Assembly: GCA_963920665.1 (NCBI GenBank)
Contig: OY987273.1
Location: forward strand, 9,612,501-9,676,500
Direction of reading: 5' to 3'
Source: Straminergon stramineum
Taxonomy: Eukaryota; Streptophyta; Bryopsida; Hypnales; Calliergonaceae
Length of the DNA: 64,000 nt
The notes under the pieces were generated by a model. It had not been told where the DNA came from and made no database searches. It saw only the letters and a list, made by a program, of their open reading frames with translations. The translations under genes and the position numbers were made by a program. Positions 1-11,782 of the stretch are shown here, piece by piece (position 1 is the stretch's first letter; each line of letters starts with the position of its first letter).

Positions 1-1195
1 TAGTAAAGACAACTTCGGTGAAGGCGACTCCGAAGGCATTCATTCGAGCACCAGTAAGTCAAGGCAGGAGTAGTCAGAAAAAGGCATGAAAGGCAAAGTA
101 GTTAGGATTTTAGTTAGTTAGAATTTGAATTTTGAATTTGAACCAAGTTTCTAGGTGTGGGCTTGGGTTCATTATTTTTAGCATTTGACTTTCCGGATTT
201 TTCGGGAGGTCTGTGATTGGTCGCCTGAATTTCCGGGTGGCTTCTTGGCTTTGGGTTCTTGAGTTTTTAAGGGAGGGCAGGCTTGTTGTCCTCTCATTCC
301 ATCCTAGTGCTTATAGTTGGTATCTTGCGATCCTTCTTTAATCTGAGCCACGAAGTGGACATTGGGGAATTGATTTGTTGTATATCCAGCTTTCCTGTAT
401 TTGTTAATGAGAGCGTTGAGGTGTAAGAGAGAGGAGGAAAGGAGGAATCCGGATCTGAGGTGACTAGATCTAATTTGGGAAGGAACGTTTGTGACATAGT
501 TTAGGCTTGTGAATACGGTCTTGTGCGCGGTGCCTTTAAAACACTGGAATGGAAATCTGGCAAGGAGTGGTGTGGGTGCAAGTCCGGAATACCAAGGAGG
601 GTTCCGTGGGGAGATAAGCAATCGCCAACAGAAAAATCCCCATCCTACTCTTCAGAAGGTCTGCTAAACCCTAGGATCAATCTAATGAAACGACTAACAA
701 TCCCCCATTGGTTCCAATTGTTGTGGATCTGTTGTTGTAGTGGAGAAGACTTGATATGGCTTTGAGTGACCTGCCTTCTGGATTGGCCATCTAGGAAGTT
801 GTGAGAGTGTTTCTTGGTCTGATCTAGTGCAACATTTGGTCTAAGTGTTTTTTGTGTAGTTTAGAGAGAGAAGAGAGTGTGAGGAACATGAGTGGTGAGT
901 CCCTACCCCTCTACAAGATTAAAGGCAGATCCTCTGAGGGTAAAATAGAGGCATCAAAAACCAGTGTGTGTGTAAGAAGAGACAGATCCGAATTCCGGAA
1001 AGGAGAGGATCCGGATTGGATTTCAGAAAGTTAGAGATGCAGAAGAGAAAAAGGAAGTAAAAAGAGTGCTTAAGTTGGTAATATGGATAATCTCAGCTTG
1101 CAACAACAGTTTAGAATTCCTTGGGACGATATTTCAAGTCATTTTATGACGTTTTAGTGTTGTAAGGGTACTTACGCTCCTCTTCGCGTACGACA
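1..1195 (+). mobile_element. retroelement-like repeat, copy A (3' part)
   Basis: This stretch matches 46849-48316 (same strand) and the reverse strand of 31858-32960. All three copies share a short coding tail (VKATPK, then SSQ and a final KAK before TAG) followed by about 1.1 kb of non-coding sequence ending in a TACGACA-like terminus at 1195. In this copy the tail has TGA where copy C has CGA, so it is broken by one transition. The 5' part lies outside the window. No poly(A) tail is seen, and the TG...CA ends of copy C suggest LTR ancestry, but I cannot prove the class. Short ORFs inside carry no recognisable protein. Confidence 0.75.
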
Positions 1196-1839
1196 TAACT
1201 GATGTGAAAGTGGTAGCGTGCATGTCCAAATTTGATTTTCTATCTTTCAAGGTCTAGGGACGAACAATTGTTGTAAAAGCTTCTACGGTATATAGGATGC
1301 CTTTATTTTATTTAAAAAGAGCAAAATGTCTACTTCTTCATATTCCTTCACGGTAACCTCCAAATCCATTTTTTAGTCATAGCAGGTGCCCATGCTCCGT
1401 TGGCTTTGCTATTCAATCTTTTCTTATACTCAATCTCTTAAACGATTATTAGAATGTTGCAAGATAATTTCTTTCTTTCTTGCACTATAAGTTACTATTT
1501 TCAATATTCATTTTCATTTTTTTTATTCCATTGTCAATGACTTGGTCTTGTCATTATCGAGGTTCTCCTACCTCTTTGCTCTAAAATGTTTATACTACCA
1601 ACTACTATGTTCATATCAAATAAGGCAAAGTTTTCAAATTCATTGTTCATGCAATGAACACTCTAGGAGGACATAAGATGTATAAGACCAAAATGTTTTG
1701 GTATACAAAATGAACTTCCTAGCCTTACAAGGTTTGCACTCCATCAGGGGATTTCCAAGTAACTTAGTTCCCACCTCTGGAACCTCCATTCCAAGTGGTA
1801 GCATTTACTTCATCATTCAAAGTTTGTCTTCTCTAACAT
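1196..1839. other. AT-rich intergenic stretch
   Basis: I see no gene or clear repeat here. The last part (from about 1700) shares short phrases with 2050-2310, which suggests an old local duplication. Confidence 0.5.
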
Positions 1840-2046
1840 CACTAGAAGAAAACAGGGTTGATTTCAACACAATCAACTTGACGTGAAATGTAGTTTTCTA
1901 CTCTAAAATGCAAGAAATTGTGTTGGCCGAAACACAGTTTTCAGAAAACTACATTTCAGCCAACACAATTTCTTGCATTTTAGAGCAGAAAACTACATTT
2001 TACGTCAAGTCGATTGTGTTGAAATCAACCCTATTTTCTTCTAGTG
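1840..2046. mobile_element. complete CACTA-type foldback MITE (207 bp)
   Basis: The element begins CACTAGAAGAAAA and ends with its inverse, which fits the CACTA superfamily of plant transposons. It is flanked by a 3-bp duplication, CAT, at 1837-1839 and 2047-2049, as expected for that superfamily. Almost the whole length folds back on itself: two arms of roughly 85-90 bp with few mismatches around a short centre near 1930-1955. It has no coding capacity and would have relied on a CACTA transposase elsewhere. The long hairpin could also yield small RNAs, but nothing here shows a miRNA. Confidence 0.9.
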
Positions 2047-2049
2047 CAT

Positions 2050-2748
2050 GCATGTTCGTTTGCTTTTGGGGGGCCTTGCACTACCCTCAACAAAATGAAC
2101 TTCTGTGTATCTAAATATCTCTCGATGTATTGCCTAACATGCATCCATTCGAACACTATTTACTTCATCATTCATAGTTAATCTATATCTTGAGATGCAT
2201 ATTCATGTGCTTGAATTGACCTATTGGGAGCCTTGCAACACCCTTACAAAAATTAATTTCATTGTATCTAGAAATCTCTTAGTGTATTGCCTAACACTAT
2301 GTATTGGGAGATTTTTGCATTTTTTTAATTTTAGACTTTCAATAGTCCAAAAGTAGTAAAATATGGCATAATTTTAACAATAACAATTTAGCTCAACTCG
2401 AGCTAAAGTGTTGGGTAGGAATTCTATGCTTCCAAAAAGGAATTTTCATTCCAACACTTCAACTCCAACTAAATTGAAGTACTTGTATTTATTTTGTGCT
2501 TTCTAAACATTGTTTTCACCTGGCCTAGAGCTTATGTACACCATAATCTAGAATTGTATTCTTGGTAGATTTCTATGATAAAAAAGAAAAGAAATTACTT
2601 CTTCTAATAGTCTCGATAGTTCTTCCATGAGTAATGGATGTGAAATTTAGCTCAAGTCGAGTTGATCAACAATCTACGATTTGCTCATCTTCAATTTTTG
2701 ACTATTATTTCTTATCCTTCTTGTCATATCGTAATTTGTAGGTACCAT
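2050..2748. other. AT-rich stretch upstream of the DUF7869-like pseudogene
   Basis: No gene is supported. It contains short inverted CTCAACTCGAGC-like motifs near 2390 and 2650, and a possible 3' splice site (TTTGTAG) just before 2742, so an upstream exon of the following gene may lie here unrecognised. Confidence 0.4.
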
Positions 2749-5284
2749 GAGTTTCATAGAGAATCAAATTGACATGATGTTCTCATCAGACGATAAATTC
2801 TAAGATGTGGAAGAGATGAATGTCTATGTTCTAGAGTGTGAAGGTTTTCCACATCATTTGTGGGTTATAAAGTGCATGACTTTATACAACAACAAGGTTG
2901 TACTTGTTGGTGAAGGTACTTGCCACAGTGTGAACTTTAACTTTGTTCTTGGCACAAGTGGTCCTCTTGGAGACATGCACATAGGAAGACACATTCCAAG
3001 GAGGACATCTCCTATAAGTAGGTGTATTCGCTCATAGCATGGCCAATTAAACTAGTCCACTAACAAGGAGCAAGTCTACACCATCATGATGCCCGGAGCA
3101 TGTTCAATCATATTCAAGCTAGTCTTCAAAACCCTCCCTCTGTATTGTCGACTTGACCATACACAAGTATCATCCGAAACTTGCCTCGCGAGACTAGCTT
3201 GAAGGCAAAGGAACTCCTCACTCAAGACTCTATTAATGCGGTGTCTAGCAAAGTCTACTACACGAGAATTGCATGTAGCCATGTCTAAGGAAAAAGATTC
3301 GTGCCTTCCGTAAACATATGTACCAACGAGCAACCTTTAAGTTTAGAGCCCACATGAAGACAAATGTTCACAGATCAATTCATCATGACTCATGTGGGAG
3401 GAAGATGGTCACGATAGAAGGAATCAATGTTTGCATGCAAGCATGGATGCTTATTGCTAGAGTCCCCAAAGCAACGTTTCTACCATTACAAACATATGCA
3501 AAGAATCAACAAGAAGCTAGGGATCATGGTAATTCGGGATTGCTTAAGCCAAGGAAGGACACTGAACAAGATGCTCCGACATTGAAGTGCATTCTAGATA
3601 AGGAGGTTGATCACATGCTACATAAGACCAAGACTTTGAAGTCAAGAGACAAGGTTGTGTCCATGATTCTCCCGGCTACCTTTCAATAGAAGGATCAGAT
3701 TTCAAAAACCAATGAGGTCAATGCTTTCAAACTCAAGGAGGTCTCCACTTTCAACTTGAGCAAGATTAGATCTATGAAGTTTCTAGAGTATGACATTAAA
3801 AAGCTAGGTGATAATTTTGCCCAGTGTGGTACTTGTGACATATTGCAAAAGCTTAGGAAAGGTGCTCTGGTTGGCTCCCAAAGTGCTTTGAAATGGTCAA
3901 TGAGGCTAGACAAACATCTTGCAATTGCTCATGCACACAAAGAGTTGTACTATGCAAACCGTTACATGTCACATACTTGTCCACATGAGTGTCTTACAAT
4001 TATGCAAGACAAGATGGATCATGCCAAGACCACTTCTCCAATCTTCTCATATAAGAGCAAAGTGATAGATGGCTTAGTGAAGTTTCCTGTTTTTGTCACT
4101 GGCATGATTGCGCATGGTCATGGTGATGTTTGTTATGCACATTATGGCTTCGATAACTTCCCCCATGATTTAAATTATACTATTGGATCAATGGCAAAGT
4201 TGTTACGAGATTTGGAAGAACCACCAAGTCTTCTTTCAATTGTGGCAATTGTTTGTAGGATTAGGGTCCGCGCCTTTATTTCACAAGGTCCTCAAAGGTG
4301 TGGAGATGTGCTAAGCGTTGCTACCCCCAGCCCCGAAAACCTTAGTTTCAGCAACACCATTGCCGCCCATTCTCAATGTGCAGATGGATAATGCCACTCG
4401 GGACAACAAAAATAGATATGTTTTTTGTTTCTAGTCTCTACTTGGGGCAAACGAGATCTTCTATGAAGTGTATGTGAACTTCATGTTTGTGGGTCACACA
4501 CATGATGACATTGATGCATAGTTTGGAAGATGGAGTATGTTATTGAAGATGGAGAACTTTCCAACAATCCCAACTCTCATGAAGTCCTTTATGGATGTAC
4601 AGTCCATTCTCACTATCCCTCACCTCATTGAGGAGGTGCCAGACTTCAAGGAATGCATTGCAGGTGCATTTGTGGACGGTGATGACATCCTTGTTGGACA
4701 TATGAAGCCGTAGTAAGTGAAGTTCTACCTGGATTCAAATAGAATTCTAGTCATGAAGTACAAATTGTTGTGCACTGATGTGGAATGGTTGGGGGGAAGA
4801 TGATAGAGGTATCAAGTTATGGAAGGAGGATTTTGAAGGGCATAGTATGTGGCTTCATGGAGTGCCATTGCCAGTTCTTTCGAAGCCAATGAGAGGCATG
4901 GAGGACATTGAAAAAGGTATATCTAGTTCTATGAAGTATTGGGAGAACGTGTGCAATGCAAATGTGATTGGAGAGTGTTGAAGGCATTACGAGCATTTGG
5001 TGTACTATTGGTGTGATGTGAGGGATGCTTTGCAGAAACCAATTACTACCTCTCTTGTTTTGAAGGATGGGTTTTCGCCGACTACTTGTATTAAAGCGAA
5101 TTGGATAGATCGATTAGGAGAAGATGGCAAGTATCATGAAGAGTTTGGGGAGGATGACATGTACGTCGGGCCTTTGCAAGGTCGTCCACAACCATCCTTT
5201 AGGATTGGTCGTGATCTCTTTGAAGGTTATTTCATCTCACTTTGTCTTGCAGATGGTGATACATGGCCAATTTGGATTGTATGA
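2749..5284 (+). pseudogene. DUF7869-like transposon protein, copy 1 (broken)
   Basis: Successive open pieces encode parts of one protein that I recognise from transposon-like gene families in plants and other eukaryotes. Key stretches are GEGTCHSVNF (near 2910), CGTCDILQKLRKG (near 3820), a conserved core MDHAKT...VTGMIAHGHGDV...AHYG (4015-4150), DNATRDNKN (near 4390) and the typical VGHTHDDIDA (near 4490). The last part, to 5284, reads ADGDTWPIWI. There are in-frame stops at about 2802, 4425 and 4519 and several frame changes, so it is not functional. A second, equally damaged copy lies at 38160-39390. Catalytic function of this family is unknown to me; a transposase role is inference from copy number and context. 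Confidence 0.7.
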
Positions 5285-5674
5285 TGTGTTTGAATTAGAT
5301 TCACTTATTTGTTATAGTTTTTGAACTCATAATATTGGGTATTGAATATTTTCATGTATTCCTTGGATAGTAGTTTTGTTCTATAGAACTAGTATACTTT
5401 TGTATATTTTTAATACATTCACTATTATATTTTTGCGTGTTTCATTCTTGATAATTCTTGATATTGTATTTTATTATTGTTTGTGAAAATTGCATTTAGA
5501 AATAATAAGTGATTGAAAAAAATGGATTAGTGGATACAACCACTTTTTATTTTGTTAATGTGTTAAGCACTTGTTATGCTTTCAAATAAGGGGGTGGTTG
5601 GTTGTTGCAACTTTCTTACTTGCATAGCTCACTTAGCAACACCAAGTCATGTATTTTCTCAGCTACTTATATGA
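5285..5674. other. 3' flank of the DUF7869-like unit
   Basis: AT-rich, no gene. Its later part (from about 5560) aligns by eye with 39765 onward, behind the second copy of the unit, so it belongs to the duplicated unit. Confidence 0.5.
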
Positions 5675-5755
5675 ATTCAACGGGAATCGAACTCAGACCA
5701 CCTAAAGAAGATAAATAGCCTCTTACAACTAACCGTTTAGCTCATGACTTGGTGT
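5675..5755 (-). repeat. tRNA-derived (SINE-like) remnant
   Basis: Read on the minus strand there is an A-box-like sequence (TGAGCTAAACGGTTAG) about 50 bases before a B-box-like GTTCGATTCC. This is the spacing of a tRNA-type internal RNA polymerase III promoter. No acceptor stem can be closed, so it is not a working tRNA gene. A diverged copy occupies the same relative place at 39840-39920. Confidence 0.5.
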
Positions 5756-6916
5756 TCATTAAAGGACACAATATTTACTTGTATGAATTAGAACACTACT
5801 TCTACAACAAATTAAAACTGTAGAAAGACTGTCAAATTTGCAAAACTATCATTTTAATGGAAATTACTCTTATCTTAATTAGAAAATTCAGTGCTCATTA
5901 AGCTAAAATTTTCTAGAATTAAAATGGGACTTTTGGGTGTCAAATAGATAATATTATTTTGAGAAGGTCCCTAGGTGTCAAAATATTGAATATAATGTTA
6001 TTTGGTGTTTATTGAAGCAATATTATAAACTCTTGTTCAAGTCAAAGACCATGTTAAGTCATTTGGCCTTTGGTGATTGTGAACCACTATATTATTTCAC
6101 CTTTTAGAAAATAGAAAATAGAAACAAATTACTTGAATTTGCAAGTCTAAAAGTGTTAATACTCCAAATTAAGCCACAACCATCAATTAGAGAGTTTTTT
6201 GCTAGATAGCAATGGGAACTTCAAGAGGTTAGGGTGAGATGCTAGAAAATGTAATTAGGAGAAAATTATGGAAAATTCTAAGAAAAAATGGGGATTTGAA
6301 ACTAAAAAGATATTAAGCAAGATTTGGTAGAGTAACCAAATTAGGCTAATAAGAAATTGATGAAAAAATAAAAACCAAAAATGCTAAACAAAAATGCAAA
6401 CAAAAACTAGGAGTATGAAATGAAACCAAAAGTAGATTAAAAACTACAAAAGTAATAAATAGTAAAAAACACAAAAGAAGTTAGTTAATCTAAAACTATG
6501 ACTAAAATATAAGTGTAGTGAGTGAAACACTAAAATAGTGTTAGAAACACTAAAATAGTGTTAGAAACACTAAACTAGGAGTTCTGCAATAATTTAGGGT
6601 GTTTCATACTAAAGTAGCATAGTTTACACTAAACTAGCAGATTTGCAGTAACATAGCATGATTTGCACCAAATTACAAGATTTATAGTAAATTAGTATGA
6701 GATGAAAGTAGTTAGGAAAATTGGTCTGTTAGGAAGTTTTCATATATGTAAAATTAGGGTTTGAAGCCCTCATCTCCCAAACTTTTGTGTGCATGATGTG
6801 TTCTGAGAGCTTGGTGAAAAAGTATGTTAAGAAAATGCTAGGAAGATGATTGCACTACATTATGATTAGAGGTAGATAATTTGTTGAGTGCATTCACTGG
6901 TTGTATGAGCAAAATG
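5756..6916. other. AT-rich stretch with a 20-bp tandem repeat
   Basis: No gene is seen. At 6524-6578 a unit close to AAACACTAAAATAGTGTTAG is repeated about 2.7 times, and looser versions follow to about 6660. Confidence 0.6.
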
Positions 6917-7070
6917 CAGGGTTGACGAAAGTGAGCGTCCCGGGCAAAATCGCGTCCAAAAATTGGACGTCCAGACCCTGCGGACCCGGGGGGTAAAAAA
7001 AACCGTCCGCAAATTTACCTTGGGTAAATGTGGACAGGCGGATGAGCGGACGGGCAGGCGGACGGCTAGT
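6917..7070 (+). mobile_element. left terminal region of hAT-type element
   Basis: The sequence CAGGGTTGAC at 6917-6926 has the CAGGG start typical of hAT termini and is the exact inverse of GTCAACCCTG at 27912-27921. Inside it lie GGACGTCC and GCGGACGG motifs, which also adjoin the right end; hAT transposases commonly bind such subterminal repeats. The 8 bases outside the two ends do not match (GCAAAATG against GTCATCTT), so the expected 8-bp target duplication is absent and the pair may not derive from one insertion. Confidence 0.65.
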
Positions 7071-7539
7071 GGCTAGTTATTTAATACAAAGCTTCAACTC
7101 CTTCAATTAAACTTCGATTCCTTGAATGCTTTTTACAATAACATATGGAGTTATGAACTATCCTTTGTAGTGTAATCAACCAAAGAAATTGTACACTATA
7201 ATTGCAATTATGAATTATCAAGGGAAAGGATTAAAGAAAAAATTCAAAATACTCTTCACCTTGAAAATTACCAAATCTATGATTCTATGACAATCATGAA
7301 GTCAAAATTGTTGCATTATATATGTATCTTGCAATGTATCATGCTTCATACAAAGAAAGAGGAACACAATCAATTTTGGGGGGACTTCTTCTTGGTTTTG
7401 CAATTCAAAAAAAAATAATCATATTTTCAACATCAATAAGCAAACTCCAACTGCAATGGAAGCTTCAAACAATCAATTGCCATTACATGCTCAATGTATC
7501 ATAAGCACCTAAACACCTAAGCTTACATCCCTTGAATCT
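7071..7539. other. region between left end and hAT gene
   Basis: AT-rich, without a gene. It would be the 3' untranslated and terminal part of the leftward hAT gene. Confidence 0.5.
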
Positions 7540-10500
7540 CTAAGGCTTGTAATCACTATCTCCTTTCACCTCAGCCCCTCTACTCTCACATCTAGTTCCC
7601 CATCGGTCGTCTTCATCGCTAGATGTCTCTTCCATGTCATTTGATGAAGATTGTACAATTTTCACTCCTTTTTGTACTTGGGTAGATGTCAATGATCTCA
7701 TTGATCTATCGGTCTTCTTCTCCATTTTGGCTCTTAATATAGCCTTACCAATGCCTTCCTTAAGGCTAGGGATTGTTTTCATTTTCTTCTTTGACCCCAC
7801 TTGATAGGTATCAAGTGGGGTTCGACCCATATTCGGTCTCTTCCTTGGAGAGGTAGCAAAGGGTTGCATCATTCTTTTTTTACGAGCTTTAATGGAGTTG
7901 TCACCATGGGATATCTCTACTTTTGGCGCTCCTTGAATAATTAACTGCATTGCATTGAAAGACTGCGATGTGTGGCCTAATGATTTCAAGGAATGGTGTG
8001 GTGGATGGCCCCAATGTTGAATAAACATTGAAGCCAATGTCTCATCCTTATCATCATCATGGGTACATGATAAAATGGTTTGACTTGGATTGCCTCCGGA
8101 ACTCATCTCTTTCGTAGGAGACAAATGTCTTTTTCCAAGTCGTGATTTCCTTGAACCATCCAATGTCGTGGCATCGCTTTTAAATAGTGCACGTGGAGGA
8201 GTGCTACGTGATGGTTCGGGAGAATCTTCCATGAGGTGCATTTTGCCAACACCATTGTTGACAAAAATTGGGCTGCTTGACTCCATTGAACGTGCTTCAA
8301 CATTGTCTTGTACTTCGTGTGGTTTGGCATTTCCAATATTTGCTTCAACACATTTCTTACTTGCCGATACCACTATTGACGCAACAATTCCATTGGACAC
8401 GTTCATTTCAACGTTCACCTCACATCCTCCTTTGTCTTCATGTTGGTCATTTTTTTCTACCGCCATTATCGGGGATGGAGCATTGGAAATGGGAATCACT
8501 TCATCCTTTTCAAGACTCCCATCATTCGCAACCATTGTCCTATTGGTCGCCGTTATCTCTACATATGTATCCTCCACGTTTGGTAGAAGATTTTTGCTAC
8601 TCATGAATCTGGTTCCATCCACAAATCTAACTATCGAAGGTACATCATCATCAAGCCCGCAATCATCCTCATCTGATCGAAACTCATACATGTCTCCATC
8701 CGCAACTCCGAAGTCTTCATTGTTTTGATTAGGAGTCTCAAACATTTCTTCGTCAAAATTGTTCATATCATAATTCACAACATCTCTATCATCAGATACA
8801 GATTCATCATCCTCGTCTTCCGAGATAGGCCCTTCCGAATCTTCGGACTCCACATTGTCATGGTACCACTTCTTTTCATCCTTCTCCTTCGATGCGGCTA
8901 TGACTTTGGAATTGGTGTATACATACACCAAATCGGCTGCTCTTTGTGGCCTCAACTTGTTTCGGGATTTGTTGTGAACAAAAGAGTAGCTACTCCAATT
9001 TCGTTCACATGAAGATGATGACACCGGTTGGGCCAAAATCCTCTTTGCAATTGGAGCAATGAGCTTGCCACATGCACCTTCAAAATCCCACCAAGCATGT
9101 GCCGACAATTTCTGCTCAGCCGGATCCAACATGTCGTGGAACGGAGGATCTCGATGTCAAAATGCTACAAATTCCTTCACTACGTTAGGATAAGTTTCTG
9201 GTTGACATATTTTCCTAATAACGCGCTTGCATGCATCTGTTGCATCTTGATCGTCAGTTAGTTCTTTATCGTGAAGAAGGTAAAGGTTCAAAAGAGCTCC
9301 TGCATAATGTAGATCGGTCTCTACCATTTCACGTCACTTACCAAACGCCTTTTCGATAGGAATGGCTAAGTCCAAGGACAAACCAAAGGGCTCTTCTCGT
9401 AAAGAGAAGACATGCTTCTCTAAATTCCTCATGATGTGCAATACCTTGCCCATGCATGGTGCTTTTGCATCCAAATCCCGTAGACCAAACACCACAGGAG
9501 CCATCAATTCTCGGAAATTAGTGGCATGGGCCAAAAAATGCTCATCTAAAATTGTCTTCTTCACCTCCCGAGACTCCATACAAGATTTTGTGTTCTTTGT
9601 GTCCCGTAACTTGAGCACATATTCTACCCATTGTGGATCCACCACACTTTGTTGCAATGCAGTCTTGACCTTCAACAAACGAGAAATCATGAAGAAATTG
9701 GAGGCAAATCTTGTTTTCACCGACATCAATAAGCTATTCTTTGTTTCATGCTTTTGAAATATAGCTAGCGGCATATGTTGCAATCGGAAGAACTTCACAA
9801 CGGTTTGGGCCTTTTCCACTAGCTCCTTCAACCATTCTTGCTTCCCCCAATCTTGAAGCAACAAATTCAAGGCGTGCACCACACAACCTTGAAAGAAAAT
9901 GTGCGGATATTTACTCGACACCATATTCCATGCTGCCGGATTTATAGGAGCGTTGTCTGCAGTCACTTGCACAACATTTGTGGGGCCTATTTGTTCTATA
10001 AACTTTTCCAAGACAGAGGCCAAAAAAGGAGCATTCTTTTCGATTCCACTTGTATCCACCGATCCTAGAAATTGTTCACCCGCAGAAGATACAAGCATGG
10101 CATTTATCAATGGTCGATTGGTAACCAAGCTCCATCCATCAATAGACAATGTTGCTCCAAACTTCTGAATGCTATCTTTGGTTCGACTATAAAGCTTTGT
10201 TTTGATGTCGGTCTTCGCTTGGTCAAGCTATTTATGGCGTAAATCATGATACGATGGTGGAGTGTAGGGCCCATGGTACTCCGCTGTTTTTTTCACTACT
10301 TCTTTAAATGCCAGATTTCAAGCTATGGCAAATGGTATGTTTGCCGCATAGAAGAAATTAGCCTACACTGCATTCAAATTGCGTTTTGCTGCGGAATCAA
10401 AGCCATCGACTAGACTACTCTGTCTTTGAGGTCTACTACCTGATGCCCTTGGAGTGTCACGATCACTGGATGTTTTTGTAGTTCGGTTTACTTCGGATCC

Positions 10501-10848
10501 TACACTAACAAATTCTTCCGGTGCTGCGCATGAGTCCTCTTGAGTAGAACGCGCCATATCCCTCTCATTTGAAAAATCCCTCCCAACCATACGCATGCTA
10601 CCAACATCTACATTGTCAATGATCAGTCTCTGCGGGAATGCCCCATTAGATCGAAGAAATAGGATTCGAACATCCGACGTCAATTGCGAACAAAGACTCA
10701 CTCCTGTATCACAAACACTTGATGGGCCTTCATATCCTAAATGGCTCAACATACGGCTTATCTTCTTCGCAAACACCAAGTTGCAAGCCTTGCACTTTAC
10801 CTTACCGGTTGATGGGGTACCATATCAACCAGACCAATCCTTGCTCAT
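7540..10848 (-). pseudogene. hAT-family transposase (DUF659 type), broken by six stops
   Basis: One reading frame runs from ATG at 10846-10848 to the stop at 7540, about 1100 codons, interrupted by six stops (four TGA, two TAG). It starts with a BED-like zinc finger (W, then CKAC, then KKISRMLSHLGY). A DUF659/RNase-H-like core follows, with SIDGW (near 10145), TADNAP and GCVVHALNLLLQDW (10000-9850). The C-terminal hAT dimerisation region includes CERNWSSYSFVHNKSRNKL (near 9000). A long acidic, Ser-rich tail (about 430 residues) extends beyond the usual hAT end. The enzyme would cut and join hAT termini in the nucleus. The gene points toward the left CAGGG end, and a GTCCGC array lies just upstream of its start. 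Confidence 0.9.
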
Positions 10849-11112
10849 AGTGGCAAGGCCCAAATTTTAATTCCGTATATTGGAATAAAATTCAAAATGT
10901 GAAAACCGGATGAACAATGTCCAAATATAATAAAAAATGAGTGCACAAAGCCTTGAAAATCAAAGCCCTCCCATCCACTGAACTATACATTACCAAGCAA
11001 GGGACACAAAAATTGCAGCTCCTAGCCCTTGGAAATCTTAGCGTTCAGTTTTCAAGAGTGCTCTCAAATGACTTCTTTCCTACAGTTATAGTCTCCCAAA
11101 CAGGCCTGACTG

Positions 11113-11340
11113 TTGCAGACCATTTTTGAATCCACACAACATACTATCCGCGGTCGGGCGGTCGGGCGGACAGACGGTCCAGCAGACAGGCGGTTGGGCC
11201 CACGAGGGTCTAGCGGACGGATAATTTGGACTAGCGGATGGAGTGACGCAAAGACACGCGGACGGGTGGATGGGCGGACGGGAGGTCGGGCGGACGGGTG
11301 GTTTAAGGCGGACGGGTGGACCGGCGGACAGGCGGGGTAG
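11113..11340. promoter_or_regulatory. GCGGACGG array upstream of the hAT gene
   Basis: About 200 bases of imperfect GCGGACGGG / GTCGGGCGGAC repeats, very rich in CpG within an AT-rich region. It ends about 265 bases before the hAT start codon. Similar arrays precede the other three genes of this region. I read it as promoter or transposase-binding sequence; both are inference. The open frames across it are by-products of the repeat. Confidence 0.6.
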
Positions 11341-11571
11341 GTCGTGTTCAATTGTTCAAATGTTCAATGCTTTAAGAGATGTCAGACAAAATAGGGATTT
11401 ATGGATGGAATGAGCTAATGAGGAGATTTCAGAATATTATGGTTTTGTCAAAGGGTTTTATAATTTAAAATTTCTAGATGAGCATGAAAAAAACATACTT
11501 CACAAAAAGTTGTTCTTCATAAATCACCATAGCATGAACTTAAAAGAAAGCAAAACAAATGATGAATTCAA

Positions 11572-11611
<40 letters not shown>

Positions 11612-11782
11612 ATATTTCATATTTGGATATATAAAGAACTTCAAAACAAATCAAAATTCATCATGAGTACAATGAATTACTAGTAGTACTCAACCCTTAT
11701 AACATTCAAGCCACACTCCCTGGTGTACTTCTATACTATTAAACATTTAAACATAATAAAATAAGGAAAGCCTCTCTTATAC
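11341..11782. other. AT-rich spacer with (AT)n microsatellite
   Basis: No gene is seen. A pure AT dinucleotide run fills 11574-11609. Confidence 0.7.

Noticed and set aside
1840..2046. Protein-coding frames across the hairpin
   Set aside because: They arise from the inverted repeat of a MITE; no homology.
5675..5755. Functional tRNA gene
   Set aside because: A and B boxes are visible but no closed acceptor stem or clear anticodon arm.
8090..9012. Plus-strand frames inside the hAT gene
   Set aside because: Shadows of the minus-strand transposase, without domains.
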